DNA from: JAFAGX01 sp035624215
GTDB lineage: Bacteria; Acidobacteriota; Terriglobia; Terriglobales; Acidobacteriaceae
Direction: 5' to 3'
Length of the DNA: 64,000 nt
NCBI GenBank assembly: GCA_035624215.1
Contig: DASPRY010000129.1
Location: forward strand, 75,820-139,819
Positions 1-7,812 of the stretch are shown in pieces (within the stretch, counting starts at the first letter, position 1; each line of letters starts with the position of its first letter). Under the pieces are notes generated by a model that worked only from the letters and a program-made list of their open reading frames with translations, made no database searches and had not been told where the DNA came from. Both the position numbers and the translations under genes were made by a program.

Positions 1-147
1 GTTGGCAGCCGCCCTGCAAGGCTGACAAATACCACCAGTCACATGGCCGGGTTATCTGGGGGTGGGTGCGTTGAAGGCCAGGTAGATTGCATCTTCCGCG
101 ACAACCGCACTCTGGGCGAGGCCTGCCATCTTATATATTGATGCTGC
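1..147. other. left edge, no assignable gene
   Basis: Plus-strand frame 1 stays open from the window edge to a TGA at 139-141 and could be the end of an upstream gene, but the translated tail (ending NRTLGEACHLIY) matches nothing I recognise. On the minus strand a 25-codon frame from ATG 129 to a TAA near 52 is also open. Neither can be chosen. The TGA at 139-141 is in frame with thiL and fixes its earliest possible start. Confidence 0.2.
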
Positions 148-1098
148 TTGCCTCTCAACGAAAAGGCGCTAATAGCCGCCGTCCGCAAGCAGCAACGGCT
201 CAGGCCTGGGGTGATTGCCGGGATTGGCGACGACTGTGCCATCCTGCGCATTTCCAAGAGCCATGAAATGCTGGTCACGACTGATTTCAGCCTGGAAGGG
301 ATTCACTTTCGGAGGGAATGGCACCCGCCTGAAGTCGTTGGCCATCGCTGCCTTGCGCGAGGGCTGAGCGACATCGGGGCAATGGGAGGCCGGCCGGTCG
401 CCGCCTTCTTGTCGCTAGCACTGCCGCGAAATCTCCCACAGACATGGGTAGACCGTTTTTGGAAAGGCTTACTGGAACTTGCGCGCGTAGCAAGTGTAAG
501 TCTTGCAGGTGGCGATACCGCCGAGTCACCCAGGGGTGTTCTGGCCGATATCGTTGTGATTGGTTCGGCGCCGAAAGGCACGGCCATCCGTCGTAGCGGA
601 GCGCGCCCCGGAGACCGCATCTACGTGACCGGAGAACTGGGCGGTTCTGCGGCGGCCCTGGAATTACTTTTCTCCGGAAGGAAGTTGCACCCCGCGGATT
701 TCCCGAAACATTTTCGTCCCATGCCGCGAATTGAAGTCGGAGAATTCCTGCGCGAAAAGAAGCTGGCTTCTTCAATGATTGACATCAGTGACGGCTTGTC
801 TACCGATTTATCACATATTTGTGAAGAGAGCGGCGTGGGTGCGGAAATTTATGCCCATGCATTGCCTCGTGCCACGATCGGTAAGCTTGCTCAACAAGTC
901 GACCTGAAGTTTGCACTGCATGGCGGAGACGATTACGAACTGCTATTCACTTCGCCGCGGGGCAAGCGGGTTCCGGCGAAAATTGTGGGAGTTCCGATTA
1001 CCCAAATCGGCCACATCACGCGGCACAAGCATGTGATTCTGATGAATGATCAGGGGGTGGAGCTGAAGCCGCAAGGCTGGCAGCACTTCCAGAGCTGA
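148..1098 (+). CDS. thiL: thiamine-monophosphate kinase
   Basis: Phosphorylates thiamine monophosphate to thiamine diphosphate with ATP, the last step of TPP synthesis, in the cytosol. The 316 residues match the family length. The PurM/ThiL-type fold signatures are visible: GIGDD (residues 25-29), TTDFSLEGIHF (44-54), LSDIGAMGG (73-81), GGDTAES (121-127), DISDGLSTDL (212-221) and GGDDYEL (259-265). All carry the Mg/ATP-binding aspartates expected of ThiL. The start must be the TTG at 148 or later, because an in-frame TGA lies at 139-141. The next gene is about 110 bases downstream and unrelated, so this is probably a single-gene unit or the end of an upstream operon. The product is a cofactor for the TPP enzyme at 4447. 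Confidence 0.92.
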   Translation: MPLNEKALIAAVRKQQRLRPGVIAGIGDDCAILRISKSHEMLVTTDFSLEGIHFRREWHPPEVVGHRCLARGLSDIGAMGGRPVAAFLSLALPRNLPQTWVDRFWKGLLELARVASVSLAGGDTAESPRGVLADIVVIGSAPKGTAIRRSGARPGDRIYVTGELGGSAAALELLFSGRKLHPADFPKHFRPMPRIEVGEFLREKKLASSMIDISDGLSTDLSHICEESGVGAEIYAHALPRATIGKLAQQVDLKFALHGGDDYELLFTSPRGKRVPAKIVGVPITQIGHITRHKHVILMNDQGVELKPQGWQHFQS

Positions 1099-1206
1099 CA
1101 GCGAGGGCCTGCGCCCCCTGGCAAGGCGCAACGCCCAGTGACTTTCGTGCTAGATGAACCCTTTCTTGCTCTAGGAAGCTCCGGTTACCCGGTCTAAATT
1201 AGAGTC

Positions 1207-1770
1207 ATGTCGTTCCCGCGATTTGCCCTGCTTATCCTTGGCGGACTTAGCCTGAGCATCAGCGCCCAAAATACCGGGCCGCTTGTCGATAATGAATTCG
1301 TCCACAGCCAGTTTGGGGCAAACTGCGCCCTGATCGGTTCGCCTTCGCTAACTGCGGACCTCAATGGCGACGGAGTCGAGGACATTGTCATTCCGGCGCG
1401 GTGCACCAGTCCGATGATGGATGAGGCCGAAGAGCACTATGTCGTAATCGATCCATACAACGCCTTTTTTGGCTACGGCAATCCGAAGATCACGACCCAG
1501 TTCTCGACCGAAGATCCGGAGCGGCGGGGTTTTTCACTGCTCATCATTCATGGCGCCGGGGTTGAAGCGTGGCATTCGCTTTCACCCAAAGCCAAGTTCA
1601 TGGTTGTGAACCTTCCCTACAAGACCATTTACGTAAAGAAGATGGCGGCCAAGAAAAAAGAGCGCATGGCGATCTACGTGGATGAGACCGGCGGCGATGC
1701 CATGACCTCGGTGCTCTACTGGGATGGCAAGAAATATCGCTACGAACCTATGGGCTCCAACCTGGAGTAA
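1207..1770 (+). CDS. small secreted protein, unknown function
   Basis: A 187-residue protein with a short Sec-type signal peptide (MSFPRFALLILGGLSLSISA, cleavage probably before QN). The mature part has one Asp-rich stretch, ADLNGDGVEDIVIP at about residues 58-71, which resembles a single Ca-binding FG-GAP/VCBS repeat. The remainder is not recognisable. The C-terminus is basic in the middle (KKMAAKKKERM) and ends with a predicted beta-rich WDGKKYRYEP. No strong Shine-Dalgarno sequence is seen before ATG 1207. It stands alone between thiL and the carboxyltransferase, in the same direction as both. Likely exported to the periplasm or surface; the function is unknown. Confidence 0.7.
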   Translation: MSFPRFALLILGGLSLSISAQNTGPLVDNEFVHSQFGANCALIGSPSLTADLNGDGVEDIVIPARCTSPMMDEAEEHYVVIDPYNAFFGYGNPKITTQFSTEDPERRGFSLLIIHGAGVEAWHSLSPKAKFMVVNLPYKTIYVKKMAAKKKERMAIYVDETGGDAMTSVLYWDGKKYRYEPMGSNLE

Positions 1771-1910
1771 AGGGACGTTGCTTCGGCTTGCCGCCAGCTT
1801 ATTCTCTCCACTCCACTACAACTCCGACTGAAAAGCGTCTACGATCTGCAACCACCAGAGTACGGGTACTCTGACTCGATATAATCATCCCGCCACGATC
1901 GGGAGAAAAA

Positions 1911-3461
1911 ATGGATCTGGAACAAAAACTCGCCGAATTGAAGAAACGCGACCAACTGGCGGAGGACGGCGGCGGCGCGCAACGCCGCGAGCGCCAGCGC
2001 AAAGAAGGCAAGATGTCGGCCCGCGAGCGTATCGCGTTTTTGCTCGATGAGGGCACGTTCGAAGAAACCGACAAGCTGGTGACTCATCGTTGCACCGACT
2101 TCGGGATGCCGGAGCAAAAGTATTACGGGGACGGCTTCATCACAGGATACGGCCGGATGGAGGGCCGTTTGGTGTTTGTTTTCGCACAGGATTTCACAGT
2201 TTTCGGCGGGTCGCTTTCGGAAGCCAACGCGGCCAAGATCGTAAAGATCATGGACCTCGCTGCCAAAATGGGGGCGCCGGTAATTGGCTTAAACGATTCC
2301 GGAGGGGCACGCATTCAGGAAGGCGTGATGTCGCTGGCCGGCTATGCCGATATTTTTCTGCGCAACACGCTGTACAGCGGAGTGGTGCCGCAAATCTCGG
2401 CAATCATGGGACCGTGCGCCGGAGGCGCGGTTTACTCGCCCGCAATTACCGACTTCATCCTGATGGTGGACAAAAGTTCGTACATGTTCATTACCGGGCC
2501 AGACGTGATCAAGACCGTGACACACGAGGAGGTCACAAAAGACCAGTTGGGGGGCGCCACCACGCACAACGAAACTTCGGGAGTGGCGCATTTTCTGGCT
2601 CATGACGATGCCGAATGCCTGTCGATGGTCCGCGAGCTGTTGAGCTTCGTGCCCTCCAACAACCTGGATGATCCGCCGCGCAAGACTTGCACCGACCCGG
2701 TGGACCGCGCCGATTCAACGCTGGACAACATTGTTCCCGACCGATCAAACCTTCCGTATGACATGAAAGATGTAATTCATGGGGTGGTCGATGACGGGTA
2801 CTTTTTCGAAGTGCAGGAGCACTTTGCCAAGAACATTGTCGTAGGATTTGCACGTATGAACGGGCGGCCGGCGGGAATTGTGGCCAATCAGCCGGCGGTG
2901 CTTGCGGGAACACTCGACATCAACGCTTCAATTAAGGGCTCGCGTTTCGTGCGCTTCTGCGATTGCTTCAACATTCCGCTGGTGACTTTTGAAGATGTTC
3001 CCGGGTTTCTGCCCGGCATCAATCAGGAATACGGCGGAATTATCAAGCACGGAGCCAAGCTGCTGTTCGCCTTTGCCGAAGCGACCGTGCCCAAAGTGAC
3101 GGTCATCACGCGCAAAGCCTACGGAGGGGCGTACTGCGTTATGGCGTCCAAGCACATCCGCACAGACGTGAACTACGCGTGGCCGAGCGCAGAAATTGCC
3201 GTGATGGGGCCGGAAGGCGCGGTGGATATTGTCTACAAGCGCGAACTGGATCGCGCTGAGGACCGTGAAGCGGTGCGCCAGAAGAAGATCGAAGAATTCC
3301 GCGACCGCTTCGCCAACCCCTATGTTGCCGCCGACCGCGGATTTGTGGACGCGGTCATCCTGCCGCATGAGACCCGCAAAAAGCTGATTCAGGCTCTCGA
3401 GATGCTCGACAGCAAGCGCGACAAAAACCCTCCCAAGAAGCATGGGAATATCCCGCTGTGA
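1911..3461 (+). CDS. acyl-CoA carboxylase carboxyltransferase subunit (propionyl/methylcrotonyl-CoA type)
   Basis: Beta subunit of a biotin-dependent acyl-CoA carboxylase: it transfers the carboxyl group from carboxybiotin to an acyl-CoA such as propionyl-CoA. The 516 residues fit the PccB/AccD5 length. The two crotonase-like halves show the typical oxyanion-hole motifs: GARIQEGVMSLAGYADIF and IMGPCAGGAVYSPAITDF in the N half, and DVPGFLPG, GAKLLFAFAEATVPK and KAYGGAYCVM in the C half. A GGGAG-like ribosome site precedes ATG 1911, and a TATAAT at 1880-1885 may be its -10 box. No biotin carboxylase/BCCP subunit or methylmalonyl-CoA epimerase or mutase is adjacent, so the exact acyl substrate cannot be fixed. 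Confidence 0.93.
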   Translation: MDLEQKLAELKKRDQLAEDGGGAQRRERQRKEGKMSARERIAFLLDEGTFEETDKLVTHRCTDFGMPEQKYYGDGFITGYGRMEGRLVFVFAQDFTVFGGSLSEANAAKIVKIMDLAAKMGAPVIGLNDSGGARIQEGVMSLAGYADIFLRNTLYSGVVPQISAIMGPCAGGAVYSPAITDFILMVDKSSYMFITGPDVIKTVTHEEVTKDQLGGATTHNETSGVAHFLAHDDAECLSMVRELLSFVPSNNLDDPPRKTCTDPVDRADSTLDNIVPDRSNLPYDMKDVIHGVVDDGYFFEVQEHFAKNIVVGFARMNGRPAGIVANQPAVLAGTLDINASIKGSRFVRFCDCFNIPLVTFEDVPGFLPGINQEYGGIIKHGAKLLFAFAEATVPKVTVITRKAYGGAYCVMASKHIRTDVNYAWPSAEIAVMGPEGAVDIVYKRELDRAEDREAVRQKKIEEFRDRFANPYVAADRGFVDAVILPHETRKKLIQALEMLDSKRDKNPPKKHGNIPL

Positions 3462-3527
3462 TCGGGTGGTACGCAGACCTTGGAGTGCAATATTTCGGGC
3501 GGTACGTCTCCGGCATTCGGGAAAAAG

Positions 3528-4229
3528 TCACAAGGGGTGCAGTTCGATCGCCATCCAGACGCAATCTGATTCCGCGTAATAGCGGTGCCACGGATAGCTA
3601 AAGCTGCGGTCATTCCCTAGCACGAAGAACGGGTCATGAGTGTACCCGGGGAGCATCGGAACATCTTCATAAAGGGTCTGGGCATTGTTCTCGCGGAACT
3701 TCTGCATGTGGCCGGTGCCAACCACCTGGGTGTGCACCTCGAGAAATTGATGTCCGGTATGAATACCGCAGTCTGTCTGCTCCGGCGTGTACCAGAGATT
3801 CAGCTTGAGCCGGTATCGTCCAGACGAAGCTGAAGGAGACGCTTCGCGCATAAACGTGACCACGGGATCGACCTGGATCTCTCCGATGTCGTCCTGCGGT
3901 GAGATATAGAGCGGTGTTCCTCGTGGATACTGCGGATTCCGCCGGCCGTACCAATCCCATTCCAGGGCGAGGCCGCCGAGATTGGTGCGTTGTCGTACGT
4001 GAAGCAATGCGGCCGATTCGGCATGCTCAATCGTGCTGTGCCGGAGCATTGTGGACTTCCAAGGCTGGATCGCGCCTTGATCTTTTCCCGCGCTGTATCG
4101 CAACGGAGCCGCCGACAGATTAACGACGATGGCGTCTTCCACCGGGACTGCTCGTGCGTTCGTTATGAGAACGCTCTCGATCCAGTCGTTTGAGAAGGAA
4201 AGATTTCGGCGTTGGCTGTTTTCAGGCAT
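3528..4229 (-). CDS. conserved hypothetical protein
   Basis: I do not recognise this protein. Three in-frame starts exist (4313, 4247, 4229). I favour ATG 4229 because GGAG sits six bases upstream, giving 233 residues beginning MPENSQRRNL. There is no signal peptide or membrane segment from that start. The sequence is rich in aromatic residues and Thr/Val strands (ALEWDWYGRRNPQYPRG, FFVLGNDRSFSYPWHRYYAE), suggesting a soluble all-beta fold. It is convergent with the carboxyltransferase gene and divergent from the TPP enzyme at 4447. The gap to each neighbour is under 220 bases. Confidence 0.6.
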   Translation of the reverse strand: MPENSQRRNLSFSNDWIESVLITNARAVPVEDAIVVNLSAAPLRYSAGKDQGAIQPWKSTMLRHSTIEHAESAALLHVRQRTNLGGLALEWDWYGRRNPQYPRGTPLYISPQDDIGEIQVDPVVTFMREASPSASSGRYRLKLNLWYTPEQTDCGIHTGHQFLEVHTQVVGTGHMQKFRENNAQTLYEDVPMLPGYTHDPFFVLGNDRSFSYPWHRYYAESDCVWMAIELHPL

Positions 4230-4446
4230 GGAATTCTCCGTGAGCATGCGGGGAGCAAAGCGCCTGAGTACCAGGAGCTGGCCAGAATGGGACAGGAAGG
4301 TTCGTCGATCCATTATTCAAATCCCTAAACTGCGGGGGATTATACCGTTCAATGAAGACACTGGCCTTAGTTTAGCTTTTCTCGCGGTCAATGCCATCCG
4401 GGAGTAGAATGTGCGGCGAACATCTCTCGGGCGCAGGAGGTCTTCC

Positions 4447-6309
4447 ATGCGGCTGACGGTCGGACAGATTATCGGCAAAGCTCTCAAAGCATACGGCGTA
4501 CCCTATGTCACCGGCTTGCCTGGGCACGGGAACTGGAGCTTGATCGACGCCTTCAACGATCCCATCTCCAAGCTGCCGTTCATCCAAGTTATGCACGAGC
4601 AGAGTGCAGTGCACATAGCCGATGCGCATTACCGCGTCACCGGGCAGCCGATTGCCGCTTGCACGTCGATTGGTCCGGGTGCGACGAACACTATCATCGG
4701 GCTGGCCACCGCCCATTGTGATTCGACAGCACTGCTCCTGATTACCGGCAGCGCTGCTACCCACATGCGCGGACACGGAGTCATGCAGGAACTCGATCGC
4801 TCGGCCTCGCCGGACTTTCCACATCTGGCAGCGCCGGTCACCAAGCGGACGTTCGACGTAATCCACGCCGATCAGGTTCCGTTCGTCATGCATCGCGCCT
4901 GGAACGCGATGATGACTGGCCGACCGGGTCCGGTCCACATGGAAATTCCGCTGGACGTGCAGGTGCAGACCACGGAGATTGAAGTTGCGGATCTGGACAA
5001 GCGGCTGCCGATCGGTAAACAAAGGGGGGATGCCACAGCCATCGAAGCTGCAATCGGGCTTCTTTTGCGCGCTCAGAGGCCTTGCATCGTGGTTGGTGGC
5101 GGAGCCATCACGGCAGATGCCACGCCGGAACTAACGATGCTCGCTGAAAAGCTAGGCATTCCAGTCGTGTTCACCTGGAACGGCAAAGGGGCCATTGCTG
5201 AGGACAACCCGATGTGTGCCGGTACGGCAGGATGGCCCGGATCGCTGCCTGGAAACAAAACCGCCGCGAATGCCGACGTACTGATGTCGCTGGGCTGCCG
5301 GTTCACTGACTGGTCCGCTTCGTCCTATCGCAAGGGTGTAACCTTCTCGATCCCGGATGCCAAGCTTATTCAAGTCGATATCGACCCACGCGAGATCGGC
5401 AAGAATTATCCTGCCGAAGTTGGCATAGTGGGCGATTGCAAGCTAGTGCTTGCCGATATCCTGGCCGGCATTTCGGATGAGCAGGCACGCAAGGCGCGGG
5501 AGGGGCGAGCATTTTATCTTTCCGGCGTTGCAGCACTGAAGAAGGAATGGGAAGAGCGGTTGGAACGACGTCGCTCCTTCCCGGGCATGCCAACGACCAT
5601 GCTGCGCACTTTACGCGAGTTGCGCAAAGTTCTGCCTCGACATGGCATCGTGACGGTTGGGTCCGGTCACCCGCAAAGCACAACCAAGCAGGCCTTTCCG
5701 GTATATGAACCGCGGACGCACATTACATCGGGGTCGTTTTCGTCTATGGGATTTGCGCTGCCCGCGGCAATTGGGGCCAAACTGGCGAAGCCGGACGCGC
5801 CGGTGGTGTGCATTATCGGCGACGGGGACTTCCTGATGTGTGTCCAAGAGCTCGCGGTCTGCGCTATGTACGACATTCCGGTGGTCTTTTTGATCCTCAA
5901 CAACTCGGGATACATTTCCATTCGCGACGGCCAGAACCACCTGATGGGCCGCCAGATTGGATCGGAATTCAATTATCAGCACGGTGATGGGCGCCCCTAT
6001 TCCGTCGACTTTGTGGCACTGGCAAAGTCGTTCGGCTTCGAGGTTGCAGCGAAAGTGCAAGCGGCGGACGATATCGGCTCGACCATCCAGCGCGCCCTCG
6101 ACTCGAAGGCACCGGCTCTGATCGAGGTGCCGATCACGCGTGACGTTTCCGTGGCTGCTGCCGAAGTTGTCGGCTGGTGGGACTTCCCTGTGCTTCCGAC
6201 GGCTTCAGAAGCAGTAAAGGCCGATTACAAAGCGGGCTATGCGGCCGAACAACATCAGCGCTCCAGCAGCGACGTGAACACCGTCGAACCTGTTTCGGCC
6301 ACGGGGTAA
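4447..6309 (+). CDS. thiamine pyrophosphate-dependent enzyme, acetolactate synthase-like
   Basis: A 620-residue member of the TPP-dependent decarboxylase/carboligase (POX/AHAS) superfamily. ATG 4447 is chosen because AGGAGG lies at 4435-4440. Visible landmarks are the catalytic Glu51 in MHEQ, the IGPGATN loop near residues 75-81, a central Rossmann-like domain (GGGAITADATPELTMLAEKLG), and the TPP/Mg motif GDGD (458-461) closed by NN at 485-486. Acetolactate synthase is the closest general family. A small regulatory subunit (ilvN) is absent, and the gene is followed 52 bases later by a HisD-family dehydrogenase. That pairing argues for a catabolic or specialised pathway rather than branched amino-acid synthesis. 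Sulfoacetaldehyde or sulfopyruvate enzymes of the same superfamily are alternatives. The substrate is unknown. Confidence 0.75.
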   Translation: MRLTVGQIIGKALKAYGVPYVTGLPGHGNWSLIDAFNDPISKLPFIQVMHEQSAVHIADAHYRVTGQPIAACTSIGPGATNTIIGLATAHCDSTALLLITGSAATHMRGHGVMQELDRSASPDFPHLAAPVTKRTFDVIHADQVPFVMHRAWNAMMTGRPGPVHMEIPLDVQVQTTEIEVADLDKRLPIGKQRGDATAIEAAIGLLLRAQRPCIVVGGGAITADATPELTMLAEKLGIPVVFTWNGKGAIAEDNPMCAGTAGWPGSLPGNKTAANADVLMSLGCRFTDWSASSYRKGVTFSIPDAKLIQVDIDPREIGKNYPAEVGIVGDCKLVLADILAGISDEQARKAREGRAFYLSGVAALKKEWEERLERRRSFPGMPTTMLRTLRELRKVLPRHGIVTVGSGHPQSTTKQAFPVYEPRTHITSGSFSSMGFALPAAIGAKLAKPDAPVVCIIGDGDFLMCVQELAVCAMYDIPVVFLILNNSGYISIRDGQNHLMGRQIGSEFNYQHGDGRPYSVDFVALAKSFGFEVAAKVQAADDIGSTIQRALDSKAPALIEVPITRDVSVAAAEVVGWWDFPVLPTASEAVKADYKAGYAAEQHQRSSSDVNTVEPVSATG

Positions 6310-6361
6310 TCCTCACCATAATGCGGTCACGCCACGAAACGGGGTTTGGAAGGAGGATGCA

Positions 6362-7648
6362 ATGGCACGACATCTGAAGCAAGGCCGCACACCAGAGCAA
6401 ACCACCGCCGATGCCAATAAGGTTCGTGACATCGTGGCGGGCATCATCGAGGACATTGCCAAGCGGGGCGAGATTGCCCTGCGCGAGATCTCGGAGAAAT
6501 TTGACAAGTGGAACCCGCCGACGTTCCGGCTTTCGGAAAAGGAGATTGAGGAGTGTTTGTCACAGCTCTCAAGCCGCAACCTGGAGGACATCAAGTTTGC
6601 GCAGGCGCAAGTGCGTAACTTTGCGCAGGCGCAGCGGGCTGCTCTTCAGGATCTGGAGGTTGAGACGCTGCCGGGAGTAATTCTGGGTCATAAGAACATC
6701 CCAGTGGACTCGGTCGGCTGTTACGTTCCTGGCGGAAAATATCCGCTTGTCGCCTCCGCCCACATGAGTGTAGTGACAGCGAAGGTTGCAGGAGTGCCGC
6801 GAGTCATCGCTGCGTCGCCGCCCTACCATGGCAAGCCGAGTCCTGCAGTCGTCGCGGCCATGCATCTTGGAGGCGCGGACGAGATTTATTGTATGGGCGG
6901 GGTTCAGGCCATCGCTGCCATGGCACTCGGCATCGAAAGCATCGAACCCGTGTCCATGATTGTGGGTCCGGGCAATGCTTATGTGGCCGAGGCCAAGCGC
7001 CAGCTTTTCGGCCGCGTTGGTATCGATCTCATTGCGGGCCCGACCGAGACCCTGGTCATTGCGGATGACGCGGTCGATGCGGAAATCTGCGCGACCGACC
7101 TTTTAGGTCAAGCGGAGCATGGCTTCAATACGCCAGCCATCCTGCTTACAACGTCGGAGAAGCTGGCACGGAGCACCATGGCGGAAGTGGAACGTCTGCT
7201 CGCCACTCTTCCAACGGCTGACCTTGCTTCCGTCTCATGGCGGGATTATGGAGAAGTGATCGTCTGCGACTCCGACGAGGAGATGGTGCGGGAAGCCGAT
7301 CGCATCGCCTCCGAACACGTGCAGGTCATGACCCGGAATCCGGACTATTTTCTCAGGAACATGAAGAATTACGGCGCGCTGTTTCTGGGTCCACGCACCA
7401 ACGTGGCTTTCGGCGACAAGGTGATCGGGACCAACCATACTCTGCCCACCGGCAAAGCAGCGCGTTACACCGGCGGACTCTGGGTGGGAAAGTTCATCAA
7501 GACTTGCACCTACCAAAAAGTGCTCACCGACGAAGCCTCAGCCATGATCGGTGAATATTGTTCCCGACTGTGCTTGCTGGAGGGTTTCTATGCCCACGCC
7601 GAGCAAGCCAACATCAGGGTGCGCCGCTACGGCCGCAATGTTGCGTAA
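6362..7648 (+). CDS. histidinol dehydrogenase-family NAD(P) dehydrogenase, possibly HpsN-like
   Basis: A 428-residue zinc-dependent alcohol-to-acid dehydrogenase of the HisD family. The zinc ligands and catalytic residues known from HisD are present: Q250/H253 in QAEH, E318/H319 in SEHV, D352 in FGDK and H412 near the C-terminus (YAHAEQANIRVRRYG). The expected GTNHTLPTG loop follows. No other his genes are nearby. The tail and the ARYTGGLWVGKFIK segment look like HisD paralogues such as sulfopropanediol 3-dehydrogenase (HpsN), which oxidises dihydroxypropanesulfonate to sulfolactate. AGGAGG at about 6350 drives ATG 6362, and the gene is probably co-transcribed with the TPP enzyme upstream. 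True histidinol dehydrogenase remains possible but is less likely from context. Confidence 0.75.
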   Translation: MARHLKQGRTPEQTTADANKVRDIVAGIIEDIAKRGEIALREISEKFDKWNPPTFRLSEKEIEECLSQLSSRNLEDIKFAQAQVRNFAQAQRAALQDLEVETLPGVILGHKNIPVDSVGCYVPGGKYPLVASAHMSVVTAKVAGVPRVIAASPPYHGKPSPAVVAAMHLGGADEIYCMGGVQAIAAMALGIESIEPVSMIVGPGNAYVAEAKRQLFGRVGIDLIAGPTETLVIADDAVDAEICATDLLGQAEHGFNTPAILLTTSEKLARSTMAEVERLLATLPTADLASVSWRDYGEVIVCDSDEEMVREADRIASEHVQVMTRNPDYFLRNMKNYGALFLGPRTNVAFGDKVIGTNHTLPTGKAARYTGGLWVGKFIKTCTYQKVLTDEASAMIGEYCSRLCLLEGFYAHAEQANIRVRRYGRNVA

Positions 7649-7812
7649 GCAACGCACGGGGGCACGGGTCTTAACAGAACCGGATCCTCATCTCTTACGA
7701 AAATTTTCAGCAGTGGGCCGGCAAACAAGGTCACGACGCGAAATTATTCTGTATTCATCGCGGAGCTTTAAGTGTAGTTTTCGAGCTGAGCACAGGAACT
7801 GCGCTGCCTCTC

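Noticed and set aside
1880..1885. TATAAT upstream of the carboxyltransferase gene as a full promoter
   Set aside because: No acceptable -35 box 15-19 bases upstream and no extended -10 TG, so only the hexamer itself can be stated.
4352..4375. A seven-codon frame MKTLALV before the TPP enzyme, reminiscent of a branched-chain amino-acid leader peptide
   Set aside because: Too short, only three relevant codons, no ribosome site and no terminator hairpin between it and the gene.
7622..7680. GTTGC-GTAA-GCAAC as a terminator after the HisD-like gene
   Set aside because: Only a 5-bp stem and no T-tract.
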